A DNA stretch of 64,000 bases, taken from NCBI RefSeq assembly GCF_023109675.1, contig NZ_JALDUR010000011.1, forward strand, positions 1 to 64,000. The letters are read 5' to 3'. Positions within the stretch are counted from its first letter, which is position 1, and each line of letters opens with the position of its first letter. The notes under the pieces were generated by a model that did not search any database, was not told the DNA's origin, and worked only from the letters and a program-made list of their open reading frames with translations. Positions 36,935-46,241 of this stretch are shown here, piece by piece. Position numbers and translations under genes: made by a program. Source of the DNA: Streptococcus parasanguinis. Its GTDB lineage: Bacteria; Bacillota; Bacilli; Lactobacillales; Streptococcaceae.

Positions 36935-37773
36935 ACAATTATCGTTTAAATAATGGGGTGGAGATTCCTGTATTAGGATTTGGAACCTGGAAAGCAGCAG
37001 ATGGAGAAGAAGCCTATCAAGCTGTCTTAGCTGCTTTAAAAGCAGGTTACCGCCATATCGATACAGCTGCGATTTATCAGAATGAAGAGAGTGTGGGTCG
37101 GGCCATTAAAGACAGTGGTCTTGCGCGCGAAGACCTGTTTATTACCACCAAACTTTGGAATACTCATCACACCTATGAAGACGCTCAAGCTGCTTTGGAA
37201 GAGTCTCTTGAGAAACTAGGCTTGGACTATGTAGATCTTTATTTGATTCATTGGCCAAATCCAAAACCTCTTCGAGAAAATGATGCTTGGAAACAACGAA
37301 ATGCTGAGGTTTGGCGGGCAATGGAAGATATGCTAGCTGCTGGCAAGGTTCGAGCTATTGGTATTAGCAATTTTCTGCCTCATCATTTGGAAGCCCTCCT
37401 TGAAACAGCTCGGGTCATCCCAGCTGTGAACCAAATTCGTCTAGCACCTGGGGTTTACCAAAGCGAAGCCATTGCTGCAAGTCGCAAGCATGGCATTTTA
37501 CTAGAGGCTTGGGGACCTTTTGGCCAGGGAGAATTGTTCCAAAATGAACAAGTAAAAGAAATGGCTACTAAATATGGAAAGACTGTCGCTCAACTAGCTC
37601 TGGCTTGGAGTTTACAAGAAGGTTTCCTTCCATTGCCAAAATCGGTTACACCTGAGCGGATTGCGAGTAATTTAAATTGCTTTGATTTTGAATTGACGGC
37701 AGATGATATGGAACTCCTTCGCCATCTTCCGGTTGAAGCAGGTGCACCAGATCCAGACACCAAGGATTTTTAA
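36931..37773 (+). CDS. Aldo/keto reductase
   Basis: NADPH-dependent reductase of small aldehydes or ketones (2,5-diketogluconate reductase/YvgN-like group). It has 280 residues in an (alpha/beta)8 barrel: GYRHIDTAAIYQNEESVG with catalytic Asp and Tyr, VDLYLIHWP, and the cofactor motif LPKSVTPERIASN near the C-terminus. Physiological substrate unknown; methylglyoxal-type detoxification is typical of the group. Confidence 0.9.
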   Translation: MNNYRLNNGVEIPVLGFGTWKAADGEEAYQAVLAALKAGYRHIDTAAIYQNEESVGRAIKDSGLAREDLFITTKLWNTHHTYEDAQAALEESLEKLGLDYVDLYLIHWPNPKPLRENDAWKQRNAEVWRAMEDMLAAGKVRAIGISNFLPHHLEALLETARVIPAVNQIRLAPGVYQSEAIAASRKHGILLEAWGPFGQGELFQNEQVKEMATKYGKTVAQLALAWSLQEGFLPLPKSVTPERIASNLNCFDFELTADDMELLRHLPVEAGAPDPDTKDF

Positions 37774-37796
37774 GAAAGAATATCTATTCATTAATG

Positions 37797-37827
37797 AAAA
37801 CCGAGGACAGTTTCGTTCTCGGTTTTT
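37797..37827 (+). terminator. Terminator after the aldo/keto reductase
   Basis: AAAACCGAG / CTCGGTTTT with an inner AC/GT pair and five Ts. Confidence 0.85.
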
Positions 37828-37937
37828 AAAATCCTTTCAATGATTAAATAATTTTAAAACTCCAATAAAAACAGATGTTCTATAATACTTTCCCATGCAA
37901 CTTCAAAATTTTCCGAACGAAAATAAATTAATAGTTA

Positions 37938-38012
37938 GTAACATTCGTAAATGTTACATTTGTGTTACATTTTGTTTTTTGAATGAATTTTCAGATAATT
38001 TTGCGTTATAAT
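37938..38012 (+). promoter_or_regulatory. Subtilase promoter with WalR/VicR-type direct repeat
   Basis: TGTTAC-ATTTG-TGTTAC (37952-37968) fits the WalR/VicR consensus (two TGTWAH half sites with five bases between). GTAACAT (37938-37944) adds an inverted half site. The -10 TATAAT is at 38007-38012 with no good -35, as expected for an activator-dependent promoter. The other bases of the 268-base gap are AT-rich without further features. Confidence 0.62.
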
Positions 38013-38042
38013 AATTACTATTAAAATAAAAGGGGAGTTTCT

Positions 38043-41000
38043 ATGAATAGACAAGAACGTTTTTCATTAAGAAAATACAAATTTGGTGTAGCCTCAGTTT
38101 TATTAGGGGCTGTTTTGGTATTTGGATCTGCACAAGCGAGTGCTGAAGAACAGGCGGCCAGCCAAACGAGTGCTGGAACACAGCTTGTAGCCACTACTCA
38201 ACAGGCACCTGCTGAAGAAGAGCATTCACAAGCAACAGAAGCAAGTACAGCAGTTGCTAGTGAGAAAGTAGCAGTTGCAAAAGAAGCAACAGTTGCTGAA
38301 AAGACAACGAATGCAACAGAAGCAGCTCATGTTGAAAAAACAGAAGCTCCGAAAGAAGCAGCTACTGTTCCAGAAACAAAACAGGAAGTAGCGGAAAAAC
38401 CTGTAGAAAAAGCAACAGAAGTGGCTACTGCGACAAGTTCGGAAACAACGAATCGCCATGAGGCAGCTGAAAAACCTCAAAGCATCGAAAGTGACGAAAT
38501 TATTACAGTTCCCCAAACCTGGAAGCAAGGCTATAAAGGGGAAGGGCTGGTTGTCGCCGTCATTGACTCTGGCTTGGATGTGAACCACGAGGTTCTTCGG
38601 ATTACCGATCCTTCAAAAGCTAAGTTTAAAAACCAAGAAGAAATCGAAGCTGCTAAGAAAGCAGCAGGAATTGATTACGGTAAATGGTACAACGACAAGG
38701 TTGTCTATGCCTATGACTATTTTGATGGGACCGACAATATCAAAGAGGCCGAAAGAGATTCTCATGGGATGCACGTTACAGGGATTGCAACAGGGAATCC
38801 TGATAAAGAAGCAGGAAACGGAGAAAAGATCTATGGTGTAGCACCAGAAGCGCAAGTTATGTTTATGCGTGTCTTTTCAGATCGTCAAAAAACAACGGGT
38901 TCTGCTCTTTATGTAAAAGCAATTGATGATGCTGTAGCTCTTGGTGCAGATACCATCAATATGAGTCTTGGATCTTCTACTGGTTCTACGGTCAATGCAG
39001 GTTCAGATATCATTGACGCCATCAAACGGGCGCGTGCTAAAGGTGTATCTGTCCTAATCTCTGCAGGAAATAGCAATACTTTTGGGAATGGCTATTCAAG
39101 ACCAGCTGCAGAAAATCCAGATTACGGCTTGGTCGGAAACCCATCAACAGTAGAGGACTCTATTTCTGTTGCTTCAATCAATAATAAAATCATTACCACA
39201 GAGGTTTTCGAAGTCAAAGGTTTGGAAGGTAATGCAGAAGTAGATAACGGGAAGTTTGACTACAGTAAATCTGCAACAGATACAGACTTTGAAAAAGGTA
39301 AAGAATATGAGTATGTATCAGTTGGTCTTGGGAAAGAAGATGATTTCAAAGATCTAGATCTTACCGGTAAATTGGCGCTTATCCAACGCGGGGAAATTCC
39401 ATTCTCAGAAAAGATTGCCAATGCCCTCCATCATGGTGCAGTAGGGGCCATGGTTTACAATAATGTAGAAGGATCTAATCTTGGAATGGCAATTGATGGA
39501 GATGCTAAGAAAATTCCATCTGTCTTCATTTCAAAACGCTATGGGGAAGCTCTGAAAGCTGGATCTTACAAAGTTGTCTTTAACAATACCATGGCTAACC
39601 GTCCATCTCCAGAAGCAGACCAATTGTCTGATTTCTCAAGCTGGGGAGTGACAACCGATGGTCAGTTGAAACCAGATGTCACAGCACCTGGTGGGAATAT
39701 CTTTTCTTCTTTAAATGACAATACCTACGGGGATATGAGTGGTACAAGTATGGCCTCTCCTCACGTAGCAGGTGTGGCAGCCTTGGTTAAAGAATACCTT
39801 GTGAAGAACCATCCAGAATTGACTCCAGAACAAGTTTCTGCAACTGTGAAAGCCTTGATTATGTCTACAGCTAAACCACATGTTGACAAAGAAACTGGTG
39901 TCTATACTTCTCCACGTCAACAAGGTGCAGGGGTTGTCGATACAGCCGCAGCCGTTTCAACAGACTTGTATGTGACTGGTGAAAACAACTATCCAAGCGT
40001 CACTCTTGGTAATGTTGGAGATAGCTTTACCTTTGATGTCACAGTCCACAATATTTCAGATACCGATCGTACCTTGAAAATGTTGGTCAATACAGACACA
40101 GATGAAGTAAAAGATGGTAAATTTACCCTTCGTCCACGTAAATTGACTGAAACAGCTTGGCCTGAAGTAACTGTGAAAGCTCATAGCTCTGAAACGGTTA
40201 CAGTGAAAGTCGATACAAGTAAATTCACAGAAGAGTTGAGCAAAGAAATGCCGAACGGCTATTTCCTTGAAGGATTTGTTCGCTTTGTAGATCCGGCAGA
40301 TGATGGGGATGTGGTCAGCTTGCCGTTTATGGGATTCAAGGGAGAATTCCAAAACCTTCCAGCTGTTGAAAAACCAATCTATGATTTGGTTCGCGAAGGA
40401 AAAGATGGCTTCTACTATCATGTTCCAAAAGATTTGAATATCTCCTCTAGTGCCAATGTTTCTGCGCTTGTTACCCTTCAAAATGATCTTCTCCTCACAC
40501 AAGGAAAACGAGATGGTCGTCGGATGACAGTTCTTGGTATTGAAGAAAATGCGGAAGGTACACATTCTCTTCAATTAGATGAAAATGGAAATGTTCGCAT
40601 CGCTATTTCGCCAAATGAAGATGGGAATAAAGACCTCGTTGAATACAAGACAGTTGCCCTTAGAAACATTGAAAACCTTCGTGCAACTGTTTATGCAGCA
40701 AGTGATACGGAACATAAAAATCCATTGTGGGAAGGAACTCCATCTGACCATCGTAAGAACTTCTTCAACGGAGACCAAAAGAACCCACGCAGCTACACAC
40801 TAGATAATACTGCTTGGAATGGTACCGATGCAAATGGGAAAGCAGTAGCAGATGGTGTATATGATTATGTCATTCGTTACACACCAATGGTTCCTGGAGC
40901 TGAAGAGCAATCAACGACCTTCAAGGTTCGGGTCGATACTCAAAAACCAGTGATCACATCTGGATATATCCGTTTCAAAGATGGGGCTCAACAGTTTGTA

Positions 41001-42461
41001 GCACGTAAAGCCAAAGATGTTGGCGAAGGTGGTATCTTAACTGAAAAACTCGTCTACGTGACTCCATTCGATGATCAGGGGACAATGGTCCAAACCAGTG
41101 AAGATAAGAATGGTACACGTGCGCTTGAAAATTACCATGTGATCAAGGCCAATGCAGATGGTAGCTTCGATCTTCCTGAAAACATCGATAAGAAGAATAT
41201 CTACTACTATGTAGAAGACTTTGCGGGGAACGTAGACTATGTTTCACTAGCAGATTTAGTTCGGGATCAAAATAGTGGTCGGGTTCAAATTGCAGTTCGT
41301 GACGTTAAAACGAACAAAGATTTGGATACTATGTATGTTTACCGAATCAAAGATAGCAATGGCCAATACGTATCAGTTGATAAGACAAAAGATATTAACT
41401 TCTTGAACTTTGGTCATTATACTGCAGAAATCTTTACGTATGATCGTACAGAAGTGAAATTTGTCAGCAGCTTGACGCAAGAGTTCGATTTGACAGAAGA
41501 GAATAGTTTCCAAACGATCACATTCCTTGCCAATACTTTAGAATATGCACCAGTTAGCATCAACTTTGATCAACCGGTTTCAAAAGCAGCTACGATCGTA
41601 TTAAAAGGGGCAGATGGTGAAAACTTTGTCTTGCCTGCTGAAAAATATGGTAAAAATGGCTTTGGTAAATCTGTAGCAACTGGTCAATATACCTTGGTTG
41701 CAACTCTTCCTACAGGCTATGAACTAGCTGAGAAAGTACCAGTGATCTCAGTTGTCGCAGGACGCAACAATAATTATCGTATTGGAGTGATCTCAAAAGT
41801 GGATCTCTTGGCTGCTTTGAACAAGCAAGCAGATGTTACAAAGACAGCGCAATACTTCAATGCCAGTGCAGATAAGAAGGAAGCCTATGATCAAGCCTTG
41901 CAAGCTGCCCAAGCAGCCTTGACCAACAAGGTTAGTCAAGAGCAAGTCAACCAAGCTCTAGCTAGTCTTGAAGCTGCCAGCCAAGCTTTGGATGGGAAAG
42001 ATTCAAACGTTGCGGCCTTGAAAGAAGCCATGCAGGCTTACGATGCTACGACTAAAACTGGTCGTTATGCCAATGCCAAAGAAAAAGTACGTCGCGACTA
42101 CGATCGTGCTTTCCAAACAGTTGCCTTGCTTGCAGTTGATCCAACTGTGAAACAAGAACAAATCAATCAAGCACTTGCTGAGCTTAGCCGTGCAGAAGGA
42201 AAATTAAACGGGAAAGCAACTGATTTTTCAAGTCTTGAAAAATACATCAAGGAAGAATTGAAGTTCCAAGAAAAGAATGCTAAATTCATCTATGCTGGAA
42301 ATGAAGAAAAAGAAGCTTACCTAGTAGCCTTCAAGGATGCACAAACTATCCTTTCAAATCCAGGAGCAAGCCAACAAGATGTGAAAGATGCTTTGACAGC
42401 CTTGAAGAATGCCAAGAAAAAACTTCATGGTAAAAAACCAAAAGCTGCAAGACGTCCATAA
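38043..42461 (+). CDS. Cell-envelope subtilisin-like serine protease (S8), YSIRK signal, no LPXTG
   Basis: Large secreted protease of the lactocepin/C5a-peptidase-like group. It has 1472 residues: YSIRK-type signal (FSLRKYKFGVASVLLG, cleavage after about residue 34), an Ala/Thr/Glu-rich region (about 35-150), and an S8 domain with triad Asp175 (VIDSGLDV), His241 (SHGMHVTG) and Ser569 (SGTSMASPH). A protease-associated domain is inserted between His and Ser, followed by Fn3-like domains (about 640-1240) and three FIVAR-like helical repeats of about 70 residues (about 1255-1460). The end is basic (KKPKAARRP) with no LPXTG or membrane anchor. Likely roles are peptide nutrition or cleavage of host proteins. 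Confidence 0.92.
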   Translation: MNRQERFSLRKYKFGVASVLLGAVLVFGSAQASAEEQAASQTSAGTQLVATTQQAPAEEEHSQATEASTAVASEKVAVAKEATVAEKTTNATEAAHVEKTEAPKEAATVPETKQEVAEKPVEKATEVATATSSETTNRHEAAEKPQSIESDEIITVPQTWKQGYKGEGLVVAVIDSGLDVNHEVLRITDPSKAKFKNQEEIEAAKKAAGIDYGKWYNDKVVYAYDYFDGTDNIKEAERDSHGMHVTGIATGNPDKEAGNGEKIYGVAPEAQVMFMRVFSDRQKTTGSALYVKAIDDAVALGADTINMSLGSSTGSTVNAGSDIIDAIKRARAKGVSVLISAGNSNTFGNGYSRPAAENPDYGLVGNPSTVEDSISVASINNKIITTEVFEVKGLEGNAEVDNGKFDYSKSATDTDFEKGKEYEYVSVGLGKEDDFKDLDLTGKLALIQRGEIPFSEKIANALHHGAVGAMVYNNVEGSNLGMAIDGDAKKIPSVFISKRYGEALKAGSYKVVFNNTMANRPSPEADQLSDFSSWGVTTDGQLKPDVTAPGGNIFSSLNDNTYGDMSGTSMASPHVAGVAALVKEYLVKNHPELTPEQVSATVKALIMSTAKPHVDKETGVYTSPRQQGAGVVDTAAAVSTDLYVTGENNYPSVTLGNVGDSFTFDVTVHNISDTDRTLKMLVNTDTDEVKDGKFTLRPRKLTETAWPEVTVKAHSSETVTVKVDTSKFTEELSKEMPNGYFLEGFVRFVDPADDGDVVSLPFMGFKGEFQNLPAVEKPIYDLVREGKDGFYYHVPKDLNISSSANVSALVTLQNDLLLTQGKRDGRRMTVLGIEENAEGTHSLQLDENGNVRIAISPNEDGNKDLVEYKTVALRNIENLRATVYAASDTEHKNPLWEGTPSDHRKNFFNGDQKNPRSYTLDNTAWNGTDANGKAVADGVYDYVIRYTPMVPGAEEQSTTFKVRVDTQKPVITSGYIRFKDGAQQFVARKAKDVGEGGILTEKLVYVTPFDDQGTMVQTSEDKNGTRALENYHVIKANADGSFDLPENIDKKNIYYYVEDFAGNVDYVSLADLVRDQNSGRVQIAVRDVKTNKDLDTMYVYRIKDSNGQYVSVDKTKDINFLNFGHYTAEIFTYDRTEVKFVSSLTQEFDLTEENSFQTITFLANTLEYAPVSINFDQPVSKAATIVLKGADGENFVLPAEKYGKNGFGKSVATGQYTLVATLPTGYELAEKVPVISVVAGRNNNYRIGVISKVDLLAALNKQADVTKTAQYFNASADKKEAYDQALQAAQAALTNKVSQEQVNQALASLEAASQALDGKDSNVAALKEAMQAYDATTKTGRYANAKEKVRRDYDRAFQTVALLAVDPTVKQEQINQALAELSRAEGKLNGKATDFSSLEKYIKEELKFQEKNAKFIYAGNEEKEAYLVAFKDAQTILSNPGASQQDVKDALTALKNAKKKLHGKKPKAARRP

Positions 42462-42486
42462 GAAAAACAACATTGTTTGTTAGCCT

Positions 42487-42526
42487 AAAATCCGTATGAA
42501 ACGATTGTTTCATGCGGATTTTAATT
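42487..42526 (+). terminator. Subtilase terminator
   Basis: AAAATCCG-T-ATGAAAC / GTTTCAT-G-CGGATTTT with a GATT loop, followed by an AT-rich tail. Confidence 0.88.
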
Positions 42527-42553
42527 TACAAGTCACTAAAAATCTGCTATAAT
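42525..42553 (+). promoter_or_regulatory. glyQS promoter
   Basis: -35 TTTACA (42525-42530) and extended -10 TGCTATAAT (TATAAT 42548-42553) are 17 bases apart; the -35 lies in the tail of the preceding terminator. Confidence 0.8.
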
Positions 42554-42559
42554 ACTAGT

Positions 42560-42755
42560 CAAGAAAGAAGGGCTTATGGCGTTTTTCTAGCGAGCTTGGG
42601 ATAGTGAGAGCCAAGTAGAGCAAAGTAAGCAAGTGGCGCTTTCTCTCAGTAAAAAGCTGAGTAAAGTAAGATAAAATGAAGTAATAAATTAGGGTGGAAC
42701 CGCGTTTCTGACGCCCCTAGGTCACAGACTTAGGAGCGAAGACACGGTTCTTTTT
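42560..42755 (+). ncRNA. T-box leader of glyQS
   Basis: Contains the canonical T-box AGGGTGGAACCGCG (42691-42704) and a terminator in which GAACCG (42697-42702) pairs with CGGTTC (42745-42750), followed by TTTTT. Upstream stem I folds from about 42565 to 42660. Uncharged tRNA-Gly should allow read-through. GGC triplets in stem I are candidate specifiers, but I could not fix one. Confidence 0.9.
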
Positions 42756-42766
42756 GTATCCTGAGT

Positions 42767-42995
42767 CACAAGAAACTTTATGAAAAAGGAGTATGCAATG
42801 TCTAAAAAACTAACCTTTCACTGCGTTAGTGGCAGAGACCTCCATACAGTCGGACTGCCCCACGCTCAGCACTAGGGTGCCTGAGCTAAACGCAGTACTA
42901 ACTCGTCTTGCCTCGTATGATCGACGAGGCAGACTCGTGTCGCAAGAAATCATTTAAATCAAGGAGTATTTAATGTCTAAGAAATTAACATTTCA
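42767..42995 (+). repeat. Duplicated glyQ translation start flanking a folded insert
   Basis: Two near-direct repeats, 42767-42820 and 42941-42995, each carry a CRCAAGAAA block, AAGGAGTAT Shine-Dalgarno, ATG and the codons of MSKKLTF, differing mainly at synonymous positions. They flank 42821-42940, a GC-rich insert with stems CTGCGTT/AACGCAG (42821-42827 with 42889-42895), GGCAG/CTGCC, GCTCAG/CTGAGC and GCCTCGT/ACGAGGC. The downstream copy is the real glyQ start. Confidence 0.8.
42798..42875 (+). CDS. Upstream ORF (25 codons) from the duplicated glyQ start
   Basis: It begins with the same seven codons as glyQ (MSKKLTF) behind a good AAGGAG, then reads into the insert (HCVSGRDLHTVGLPHAQH) and stops at TAG 42873-42875, 97 bases before the glyQ ATG. 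It has every feature needed to be translated on the same mRNA after T-box read-through. I expect no function for the peptide itself, but translation could affect glyQ. Confidence 0.5.
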   Translation: MSKKLTFHCVSGRDLHTVGLPHAQH

Positions 42996-43890
42996 AGAAA
43001 TTATTTTGACTTTGCAACAATACTGGAATGACCAGGGTTGTATGCTCATGCAGGCTTATGATAATGAAAAAGGTGCGGGAACAATGAGTCCATATACTTT
43101 CCTCCGTGCCATTGGTCCTGAGCCATGGAATGCGGCTTATGTAGAGCCATCTCGTCGTCCAGCGGACGGTCGTTACGGGGAAAACCCAAACCGTCTTTAC
43201 CAACACCACCAATTCCAAGTGGTCATGAAACCATCACCATCAAACATCCAAGAACTCTACCTTGAGTCATTGGAAAAATTGGGGATCAATCCTTTGGAGC
43301 ACGATATCCGTTTCGTTGAAGATAACTGGGAAAACCCATCGACTGGTTCAGCTGGTCTAGGTTGGGAAGTTTGGCTTGACGGTATGGAAATCACTCAGTT
43401 CACCTACTTCCAACAAGTTGGTGGATTGGCAACTGGTCCGGTAACTTCTGAGGTCACTTACGGATTGGAACGTTTGGCTTCTTACATCCAAGAAGTCGAT
43501 TCTGTTTACGATATTGAGTGGGCTCCAGGCGTTAAATACGGAGAAATCTTCCTTCAACCAGAATATGAACACTCAAAATACAGCTTTGAAGTTTCTGACC
43601 AAGATATGCTTCTTGAAAACTTCGAAAAATTTGAAAAAGAAGCAGGACGTGCTTTGGAATTGGGCCTTGTTCACCCAGCCTATGACTACGTTTTGAAATG
43701 TTCACACACCTTCAACTTGCTTGATGCACGTGGAGCTGTATCCGTTACAGAACGTGCCGGCTATATTGCCCGCATCCGTAACTTGGCTCGTGTCGTAGCC
43801 AAAACCTTCGTCGCAGAACGTAAAAAACTTGGTTACCCACTTCTCGACGAAGCCACACGCGCAAAACTCCTAGCAGAAGAGGAAGAATAA
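42973..43890 (+). CDS. glyQ: Glycyl-tRNA synthetase alpha subunit
   Basis: Catalytic subunit of the bacterial alpha2beta2 enzyme. It has 305 residues: [23 protein letters not shown] start, class II core with [24 protein letters not shown] and the NENP-like [22 protein letters not shown] follows AAGGAGT. Its start is a second copy of an interrupted upstream one, so the leader is some 170 bases longer than needed. An unusual 281-base gap separates it from glyS. Confidence 0.96.
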   Translation: MSKKLTFQEIILTLQQYWNDQGCMLMQAYDNEKGAGTMSPYTFLRAIGPEPWNAAYVEPSRRPADGRYGENPNRLYQHHQFQVVMKPSPSNIQELYLESLEKLGINPLEHDIRFVEDNWENPSTGSAGLGWEVWLDGMEITQFTYFQQVGGLATGPVTSEVTYGLERLASYIQEVDSVYDIEWAPGVKYGEIFLQPEYEHSKYSFEVSDQDMLLENFEKFEKEAGRALELGLVHPAYDYVLKCSHTFNLLDARGAVSVTERAGYIARIRNLARVVAKTFVAERKKLGYPLLDEATRAKLLAEEEE

Positions 43891-44171
43891 AAAGAGTTAC
43901 AAGAATGGAAAATGGGCAAACAAAGTGAGCCCATATGGAACCCAGAGGCAAGTCGGAGACTTGCTAAAGGGATAGGCACCGCCGTACTGCTATATGGGGA
44001 TTTTTGAAACGTGAGGTTCAAAAATCAGTTGGCTAAATCCACTTTGATGAGACCGTTGGAAATCGATGTCAAGAAGACAGAAGATTTCCCTACAGCCTCA
44101 CAAAGTTAGTTAGCGACGTCCCCGGTACCTAAGGTGCCTATCAAAAAGAAGAATTTTGTAAAGGAAAAAAC
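43891..44171. repeat. Structured non-coding element between glyQ and glyS
   Basis: No ORF of note. Paired arms include CCCATAT/ATATGGG (43930-43936 with 43992-43998), GATAGGCACC/GGTGCCTATC (43971-43980 with 44133-44142), GATTTTTGAA/TTCAAAAATC (43999-44026), GCAAGTC/GACTTGC and GGAAATC/GATTTCC. Part of it (44105-44159) resembles, in inverted orientation, 33222-33275 of the element after rbfA. Its family is not identified. glyS keeps its own AAAGGAAA Shine-Dalgarno. Confidence 0.6.
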
Positions 44172-46208
44172 ATGACAAAAAACTTATTAGTAGAACTTGG
44201 ACTTGAAGAGTTACCAGCCTACGTTGTCACACCAAGTGAAAAACAACTCGGTGAAAAAATGGCAGCCTTCTTGGATGACAACCGACTTTCATACGAAGAC
44301 ATTCAAACCTTCTCAACACCACGCCGTTTGGCTGTCCGTGTGATTGGTTTAGCAGATCAACAATCGGATTTGACTGAAGATTTTAAAGGACCTTCTAAGA
44401 AAATCGCCTTGGATGCAGATGGAAACTTCTCAAAAGCGGCTCAAGGATTCGTCCGTGGAAAAGGCTTGACGGTTGATGATATCGAATTCCGTGAAGTCAA
44501 GGGTGAAGAGTACGTTTATGTTACGAAGCACGAAGCTGGAAAACCAGCTAAAGAAGTCTTGGCTGGCCTTCCAGAGGTGCTTGCTTCATTGACCTTCCCT
44601 GTTAGCATGCACTGGGCTAACAACACCTTTGAATACATTCGCCCAGTTCACACCTTGATCGTTCTTTTGGGCGACGAAGCACTCGACCTTGATTTCTTGG
44701 ATATTAAGTCGGGTCGTGTGAGTCGTGGGCACCGTTTCCTTGGACATGAAGTAGAAATTACCAATGCGGATTCGTATGAAGAAGACCTTCGCACGGTTTA
44801 CGTGATTGCGGATAGCAAAGAACGTGAAAACATGATTCGTGAGCAAATTAAGGCTATCGAAGCAGAACAAGGTGTTCAAGTTCAAATCGAAGAAGGACTT
44901 TTGAACGAAGTCTTGAACTTGGTCGAATACCCAACTGCCTTTATGGGAAGTTTTGACACTAAATATTTGGATGTTCCAGAAGAAGTTTTGGTGACCTCAA
45001 TGGAAACGCACCAACGGTACTTTGTTGTACGTGACCTGGATGGTCAGCTGAAACCAAACTTCATCTCCGTCCGTAATGGGAACGCTGAGCACCTGGAAAA
45101 TGTTATCCGAGGAAATGAAAAAGTCTTGGTGGCGCGTCTTGAAGATGGTGAATTCTTCTGGCGTGAAGACCAAAAACTTAAGATTGAAGACCTCGTTGCT
45201 AAATTGGCGAACGTGACCTTCCATGAAAAAATTGGTTCTCTTTCAGAACACATGGCGCGTGCGGGTGTTATTGCAGCGTCACTAGCTGAGCAAGCTGGTT
45301 TGACTGCTGAAGAAACGGCAGCCGTTGCTCGTGCAGCTGAAATCTACAAATTTGACCTCTTGACGGGTATGGTCGGAGAGTTCGATGAATTGCAAGGAAT
45401 CATGGGTGAAAAATACGCCCTCCTCGCTGGTGAAGATGCTGCGGTTGCGACAGCTATCCGTGAGCACTACCTTCCTGATTCAGCAGATGGTGCCCTTCCA
45501 GAGACTAAGGTTGGTGCCATTCTTGCCCTTGCAGATAAATTGGATACCCTCCTTTCCTTCTTCTCAGTTGGCTTGATTCCATCAGGTTCCAATGACCCTT
45601 ATGCGCTTCGTCGTGCGACTCAAGGAATTGTGCGTATCTTGGATGCCTTTGGTTGGCATATCCCTATGGATGAGTTGATTGACAGCCTTTACGGACTTTC
45701 ATTTGATAGCCTTTCCTATGACAATCAAGCAGAAGTGCTCAACTTCATCAAGGCGCGCGTGGACAAGATGATGGGACGCACACCAAAAGATATCAAAGAC
45801 GCTGTTCTTGCTGGTTCAAACTTTGTCGTGGCAGATATGTTGGAAGCGGCTGAAGCTCTTTCAGAAGCTGCGAAGACGGATGGTTACAAGGCAGCTGTTG
45901 AATCCCTCTCACGTGCTTTCAACTTGGCAGAAAAAGCAGATGCTTCAGTAGCAGTCGATGCAAGTCTCTTTGAAAATGATCAAGAAAAAGCCCTTTCTAA
46001 AGCGATTGAAGAGCTTGAATTGACTGGTTCAGCTAGTGACAAATTGGCTCAACTCTTTGCTCTTAGCCCAGTCATTGATGCTTTCTTTGACAATACTATG
46101 GTAATGGCAGAAGATGGGGCTATTAAAAACAACCGTTTGGCCCTTCTTGCAGGCCTTGTAGCGAAAGCTAACGCTGTTGCAGCCTTCAACCAATTGAACA
46201 CAAAATAA
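44172..46208 (+). CDS. glyS: Glycyl-tRNA synthetase beta subunit
   Basis: tRNA-binding subunit of GlyRS. It has 678 residues starting [19 protein letters not shown], with an HD-like region and the C-terminal anticodon-binding DALR-type helices. Family length is normal. It must be translated independently of glyQ because of the 281-base gap. DUF896 follows 33 bases later. Confidence 0.96.
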   Translation: MTKNLLVELGLEELPAYVVTPSEKQLGEKMAAFLDDNRLSYEDIQTFSTPRRLAVRVIGLADQQSDLTEDFKGPSKKIALDADGNFSKAAQGFVRGKGLTVDDIEFREVKGEEYVYVTKHEAGKPAKEVLAGLPEVLASLTFPVSMHWANNTFEYIRPVHTLIVLLGDEALDLDFLDIKSGRVSRGHRFLGHEVEITNADSYEEDLRTVYVIADSKERENMIREQIKAIEAEQGVQVQIEEGLLNEVLNLVEYPTAFMGSFDTKYLDVPEEVLVTSMETHQRYFVVRDLDGQLKPNFISVRNGNAEHLENVIRGNEKVLVARLEDGEFFWREDQKLKIEDLVAKLANVTFHEKIGSLSEHMARAGVIAASLAEQAGLTAEETAAVARAAEIYKFDLLTGMVGEFDELQGIMGEKYALLAGEDAAVATAIREHYLPDSADGALPETKVGAILALADKLDTLLSFFSVGLIPSGSNDPYALRRATQGIVRILDAFGWHIPMDELIDSLYGLSFDSLSYDNQAEVLNFIKARVDKMMGRTPKDIKDAVLAGSNFVVADMLEAAEALSEAAKTDGYKAAVESLSRAFNLAEKADASVAVDASLFENDQEKALSKAIEELELTGSASDKLAQLFALSPVIDAFFDNTMVMAEDGAIKNNRLALLAGLVAKANAVAAFNQLNTK

Positions 46209-46241
46209 TGACCTGATGACAGGTAGAAAGTAGGTTTTATT

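Noticed and set aside
37952..37969. A GlnR box (TGTNA-N7-TNACA) before the subtilase
   Set aside because: The spacing is eight bases, not seven, and the direct-repeat reading for WalR/VicR fits exactly.
42462..42486. A frameshifted LPXTG sorting signal after the subtilase stop
   Set aside because: None of the three frames downstream of the stop encodes LPXTG, a hydrophobic stretch and a basic tail; the terminator begins within 30 bases.
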